Shown here: positions 59,401 through 64,000 of the stretch, piece after piece
Position numbering within the stretch: the stretch's first letter is position 1
Layout: each line of letters starts with the position of its first letter
Source: Mytilisepta virgata
Lineage: Eukaryota > Mollusca > Bivalvia > Mytilida > Mytilidae
Assembly (NCBI GenBank): GCA_028015205.1
Contig: CM051519.1
Span: 95,005,539 to 95,069,538, forward strand
Direction of reading: 5' to 3'
DNA length: 64,000 bases
Notes under the pieces: generated by a model
Seen by the model: the letters and a program-made list of their open reading frames with translations, nothing else
What the model was told of the DNA's origin: nothing
Database searches by the model: none
Position numbers and translations under genes: made by a program

Positions 59401-62400
59401 TGCACACAGATTAGAATGTAAAAATACTGTCAGACGTATAATAAAACTTACTAACTGTACAATAGCAGATTTCTGGCAGGTAACAATTTAAGACGGGGAG
59501 GGGGGGGGGGGGGGAGAAACTATAACTAATATTATTTCAGTTTTGATCTGGAAATATGACTTTACCCCAGAAATTTGTTATTCTTTTAAACTAAAGCATG
59601 GCTTTTTAGCATGTCCATCCCTATTTTTGAATAAATGCAAACTAATTAATATACCAAATATCATTACACTAAATGAACTAAGTTACAAATGTAACTGGAT
59701 TGTAAGAATGTTTGTTTTTTCACTTTATAATTCATAATTAGTGCCTTTAATGTTCTTTTAGAGAAACTCAACACCAATCTTATTTAATCAACACCCAAAC
59801 ATTTTTCTTTCTTGGGTATCTGAATTTGGTATATTAGAAAGTTTGCATTTTTTCATGCAATAATTTGTTAATCAGAATTGAAATGCTGACAGATGTCTCT
59901 CTTCAGTTATTTCAGACTGATTTATTTGTTTTTTTTTTTAATTTTCATAACAGTGATTGAAATATCTAAAAGTTTTGTTCAAGAAAAAATCAATAATGAA
60001 TTAATATTTAGGCTACTAAGTAAAAAATACATGTTTTAAATGATAAATCACTATTTATGGACAGTTTTAAAACTTTGTTCTTCTCACAATCACTGTTGTG
60101 AAATTTTTAGTTCAAGAAGAGATAGAAAGAACAGTCAGAATTAATTTCTCTCTTCTTAATTTTTCAGGTAGTATTCAGCTTAAAAAAGTTAAATTTAATA
60201 CAAAATTAGAACACGAATATATACAAAATTACAAGATCCTGCAAGCAGTATTTCAAAAATATGGCGTGGACAAGGTGAGTGGTGTAACCATACCTCCTCT
60301 TGGTTGTCCACACAAGAGTAAGTTCTCTTGTTATATAGACCTATGAGAATTACTGCAGTACATTATTTTTGTATAAGATCAGTTTATCCCAAGTATGCTT
60401 TTGGCTTTATACACTAGATTATAGCACATGAAAGTCTGTTCAGTAGTTATAACACTTTTTTTAAAGTATTATTTTAAAATAAGATATTAGTTGTATTAAA
60501 GAATTGTGACTAGCGATGTTAAAGTAAATTGTTACATGGGTGAATAGTGTCAAGGTACATTATTCTCACATTTCTATGTGTTTGGGACAGTATGTTCTGT
60601 GTGAGATTCATGCATCTTACATCACATGACCTACCTTTAAGTAACGATGCAAAAAACGTCACGTCACAATGCTAGAACGTCAGAAAACACACAACTTCGC
60701 ACAAATGGTACGACAATGTCAAAATTAACAATTTGAAAACCCCTGAAGTGCAACCTAAAAGATATCTTTTGAAAGTTTTGTACCTTTAGTACAAAACCAA
60801 AACGCATACGATCTTTTTTTTCGAAAATAGAATTGATTTTGCACCAGGTTGCCTAGTTTAAGAAAACACATTTTTGTGTCATGGCATCCATGTTTATTAC
60901 CTTTAATTTTCAGTGCAGAAATGTGAGAAAAATGGTCATGGTCAAAAATGTGAGATTGGACCACTCAATACTCAGGTTCCCATTTTCTATCAGAAACTCC
61001 GCAAGCCTTGTTTCTGACTTGATTATGTGAACCCTTGGGTGGAATTGTCCCATCTCACATCTTAGACCATGACTGATTATTATAATCTCGTCTGTGATCT
61101 ACATTCATCACTTAGCATCTAACTGTGTTGATATCAGTACCAAAAACATGGTTTTGATGGGAAAGATGAAATTTTAAAAATTTTCTATAATGTATGAAAT
61201 TTCTAAATTGTTTATGGAAGATGAAATTTTTAAATCTTTCGTGAAAGGTGAAAGAAATCTATGACATTTTATTTCCAGATAGATAACTAACATGGTGGAT
61301 ATAGCAAGCACTTGTTTTTAATCAAAATCAGATCTGCAGAAAAAGTTTTTAAATTGCTTGGCTTCATATCTGTTGAAAAATCTTTTATGAAAGTCCCTCT
61401 TTTTCAATAGTTGTTTCTGTTTGTTCTAAAGTTTTCAAAATCTTCTGAAACTTCTGGTTTTAATGAAACATAACTTTATGATCTTTATAGCAGGTTCTGT
61501 ATGAACATTCTTCATTTTGTTCTGTACAGACACATAATGTAGCTGCCATGACCAATTCTTTTCTATTAAATTTTTAAAAATCATCCAAAATGTAACGTTA
61601 AATATAACTAAATTAGAGAGGCATGTTTTCTAGTTTCTTAAGTTCTTGCTGAAGATAATGAATATTTTCATGGTAATTAGTCATGTTTGTATAAGGTTCT
61701 AGATGAACAATACATGTGTCTTCCAGTTTCTATGTTAATAATCTCTGATTTTATATCCTTTTCACTATTAAATGACATATTTTATATTAACTTCTTGGGA
61801 TTTGTGCATGATGTTTGGTTACAGGAAAAAAATGTTCTCTACTAAGAACACTCTATAATGACCACTTGATTCCATTATGTATTCAATTTGCACTAATAAT
61901 GTTTATAATCAGTATATGTATAGAAAATATTGGATGAGTTATCCAGATTCATTAGATCAGAGAAGTGAGTGATATTTAAATTTTACATGATACTTTTCAG
62001 AAACAAATATCTGTTGTCTTGGAACAATAAGAGAACTTCATATTTTGATTTTATCCTAATTTTAGTCAATTTTATTGGAGTTTTGACAGACTAGTTCTCT
62101 TAATTACAATCTGTTAATTCATTTCTTCTGCAGTGTAATTATTTATATCTAATTATTAATTATGAATGCTTAGCAGAATTATAACCTTCCTGTTATAAAA
62201 TTCAAAGTACAAATATTCATAAAAGTGCACTTCGAGAACAATGATTTAATTTCCTTTCCTGTCAGAACCAGAGTACAGGCATGTCAAGCTTTAAAGGAAG
62301 TAACTCCTCTGAAATTTACTAATTTCATAATCATTTTGGAAGCATATAAAATTAAAGTCATATTTTTAGAATTTATATGAACCAAATTATAAATGACCAC

Positions 62401-64000
62401 AGTACTTAGTTGATGAACAAAATATAGCACATGATATATGTCATTGTTGAGGGAAACAATTTGAGAAATAATGGTATAATTTATATATTCTTCATAATTA
62501 CAAAGAATGTAGTGTACTATGAAGAAATTTAATCTGGTGAAGTCAGCTTTGTAATTTCACATGCATATATTTTAAAATTAGTTGATTTCTAAATAAAATC
62601 TTCAACTGACATTATGTATAGCGATTCAATAATGAATATGGCTTTTTATTTTCCTTTCATAACTGGACATTTACCTGTATGCTGAATGTGTTTTTTATAA
62701 ACAGGTGGTGCCAGTAGAAAGATTAGTAAAAGGTAGATTTCAAGACAATTTTGAATTTGTTCAGTGGTTTAAACGTTTCTTTGATGCCAATTATCAAGGA
62801 AATGAATATGATCCCATAGCAGCTCGGGATGGACAACATGTTGGAGGAACAGCTAAGCCTGTCCCCAAACCCTCGCCTATTGCCAAAAAGCCAGCACCTC
62901 AAAGACAGCAAGGTATATATCTTGAAAAAAACAATTTTCTACAGCAAAATGTTGGAGACCTATAAGTAAACAATACAAACCCTAAACAAACTTAAGAAGA
63001 AAGATGAAAGCAATTAGTTATAAAACATTTTCTCATTCCTATTATGCAAATTCAAAAAATAAGGGTGGTTCTGGTTAAATTCAAGATAAAAAATAGAGTA
63101 GGTAGGCCTATTTGGCCTTGTACAGCTGCTGAGTCCAATAGTTAATTTTATCTAGTATAAGATAAGGAGCAGCAAGTTGTATACTGCTTTCACAGGAAAG
63201 AAATTTAGACAATGATAAATGGTTATTACATGATTATTTGTGGATGTTCAAAGCAAATTTAATATTGAGCGCAGCAAGTGCTATAGGACCATATGCATTT
63301 TCTACATACGGGTCATTTAGAAAAGTCTTTGTTTAATGCGGGCAGCCATATTGTGCTACATACTAAGGCTAGAAAAAGTTTCATTCGCTGGAAGTAGGTA
63401 AAGTAAGGGAAATAACTTGCTTCAAATTATAATTTTAGAGTCAGAATCGTGATACTGGAAATGAGTTTCTGGAAAGGGTTAATATTGCTGTGCTCGCATC
63501 ATTGGCCATGCCAACAGCATATTATTGCACAAGCTTGTTGTGCAAAGTGATGTAATGGGAAGGACAATATTCATTGATATTTGCACAAAACGTTTTATTA
63601 CAATAGTCCCATTTGCATGCAGTCCGTCAGTCTGTCTGTCCATCAGTCACACTTCAGTTTTCCGGACTTTTTTCAGAAACTGTTTAACCAACTGAACTTA
63701 TTTTCATAGTTTTAGGATTTTTAGAAGTCTCTCTGTCCATACGTCTTCGTCCAATTCACATACTCAAGGAGATTTTGCATGTTTTCTCACAGCTCAAGCC
63801 GGTAGGGGACATTGTTTTGCCCAGCAATACTTTCAGAATGCTTGTTATATACAGTTTTCTCTTAGTAACTTTTCTTTTCTATTTTGAGTTCGTTCTGCTT
63901 CAAATACAAAGAGCCCATCACAGATACGACAAACCCAGCCAAGAACAGTGAATAGCAATCATTCTGTCAGTTCTGTAGTAGGTGGAGGAGATTCTGCAAA
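53315..64000 (+). CDS. MAPRE1: EB1-type microtubule plus-end-binding protein, 5' part (runs off the window)
   Basis: Coding exons: 53315-53435, 56150-56188, one of two alternatives (59159-59265 or 60168-60274), 62705-62912 and 63889-beyond 64000. All joins have AG/GT borders and matching phases. Landmarks are [69 protein letters not shown] and [10 protein letters not shown]. Together they form the CH domain that binds growing microtubule ends. The Pro/Lys/Ser-rich linker follows in exons 4-5. The C-terminal coiled coil and EB-homology region, which bind partner proteins, lie outside the window. Residue numbering equals human EB1 through Lys89. Which MAPRE paralogue it matches cannot be settled; molluscs may have one ancestral gene. 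Confidence 0.94.
53436..56149 (+). other. EB1 intron 1
   Basis: It contains a possible degraded hAT-like element (53579-54228), diverged units at 54420-54800 related to the 48.3-kb array (phrase CATGTCTGACACC...TTGACTTCAATTTCATG), and a poly-T-rich repeat fragment at about 55050-55290. No exon was seen. Confidence 0.5.
56150..56188 (+). CDS. MAPRE1: EB1 coding exon 2 (39 nt)
   Basis: A tiny exon encoding [13 protein letters not shown] plus the first base of Gly54. Long pyrimidine tract then TTTTACAG; donor GTATAG. Phase 1 on both sides. Too short to be found by open-frame length, but the sequence match to EB proteins is unmistakable. Confidence 0.94.
56611..56862. repeat. 62-bp tandem array, about 4 units, EB1 intron 2
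   Basis: CATGCATAGTTCTGTCCTGG starts at 56613, 56675, 56737 and 56799, an exact 62-bp spacing with very few differences. Confidence 0.97.
57552..57650. repeat. 55-bp tandem duplication, EB1 intron 2
   Basis: TTAACCCATCTAAAGGCTAC and about 25 following bases occur at 57552 and again at 57607. Confidence 0.95.
58309..58544. mobile_element. 236-bp MITE with ~44-bp inverted ends, EB1 intron 2
   Basis: AGGGATGAGATCAAAAGTTC at the left is matched by GAACTTTTGATCTCGTCCCT at the right; the arms continue through TGTCGGATAAAAAACTTAATTC with one mismatch overall. The middle holds a G-run and a TATCCGACATCG echo of the arm. Confidence 0.85.
59159..59265 (+). CDS. MAPRE1: EB1 alternative exon 3a
   Basis: 107 nt, acceptor AATTTCAG, donor GTGAGA. 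Encodes residues 54-89: [20 protein letters not shown] then [16 protein letters not shown]. The microtubule-contacting Lys positions 59, 60, 66 and 89 are kept. It is less like other EB proteins in residues 80-87 than exon 3b. Confidence 0.85.
60168..60274 (+). CDS. MAPRE1: EB1 alternative exon 3b
   Basis: 107 nt, acceptor TTTTTCAG, donor GTGAGT. Encodes residues 54-89: [20 protein letters not shown] then [16 protein letters not shown], the version closest to the usual EB1 sequence (ILQA and GVDK). 27 of 36 residues equal exon 3a. Confidence 0.9.
62705..62912 (+). CDS. MAPRE1: EB1 coding exon 4
   Basis: 208 nt, acceptor AAACAG, donor GTATAT. Starts Val-Val-Pro-Val-Glu-Arg (GTG is not a start codon here), finishes the CH domain ([20 protein letters not shown]) and opens the Pro/Lys-rich linker ([19 protein letters not shown]). 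Confidence 0.94.
63889..64000 (+). CDS. MAPRE1: EB1 coding exon 5, cut by the window edge
   Basis: After the pyrimidine-rich TTTCTTTTCTATTTTGAG, phase-1 joining gives [20 protein letters not shown] and a Ser/Gly stretch ([11 protein letters not shown]), which fits the basic, Ser-rich EB linker. The frame is open to the edge. Confidence 0.8.

Noticed and set aside
62705..62965. GTG at 62705 as a translation start
   Set aside because: It is the first codon of an internal EB1 exon directly after an AG acceptor; the protein continues from Lys89.
1..64000. tRNA, rRNA or snRNA genes
   Set aside because: No stretch with a convincing tRNA cloverleaf or rRNA core was seen by eye; a covariance-model search would be needed to exclude them.

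Overview
Invertebrate nuclear DNA: AT-rich, intron-rich and crowded with mobile elements. Three protein-coding genes can be supported. The repeat types (hairpin-ended, pearl-like elements with internal tandem arrays, hAT-like elements, non-LTR and Penelope-like reverse transcriptases) and the protein sequences suggest a bivalve mollusc, probably a mussel such as Mytilus. That assignment is inference from pattern, not from a database search.

Layout. (1) 2.5-7.0 kb, minus strand: a TRIM-type protein (RING, two B-boxes, coiled coil, NHL-like C-terminus), two coding exons, 1075 residues. (2) 7-17 kb: no gene; hairpin-ended repeats and a decayed reverse transcriptase. (3) 17.3-33.1 kb, minus strand: a complete six-exon gene for proteasome subunit beta type-2 (201 residues, the human length), with large introns full of nested transposons and a compact promoter carrying an ETS-type site. 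(4) 33.2-53.3 kb: no host gene; three dead LINEs, Penelope-like reverse transcriptase fragments, hAT-like elements and tandem arrays. (5) 53.3-64.0 kb, plus strand: the 5' part of an EB1 (MAPRE) microtubule plus-end-binding gene, which runs off the right edge.

Most interesting points. The EB1 gene has two tandem versions of its third coding exon, both 107 nt, in the same phase and with good splice sites. Their proteins are alike while most codons differ at silent positions. They look like mutually exclusive exons that swap part of the microtubule-binding CH domain. Separately, three splice junctions in the two other genes are straddled by short tandem duplications: the TRIM exon donor, the PSMB2 exon 3 donor (six copies) and the PSMB2 exon 6 acceptor. 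Each leaves decoy splice sites nearby. Several repeat families of unrelated sequence also share one plan: a terminal hairpin, a GACGGAC-like box and an internal array, often with a monomer of about 145-148 bp.

The three genes have unrelated housekeeping or regulatory roles (ubiquitin ligation, protein degradation, microtubule dynamics). Nothing suggests co-regulation. No rRNA, tRNA, CRISPR array or bacterial-type operon was seen.
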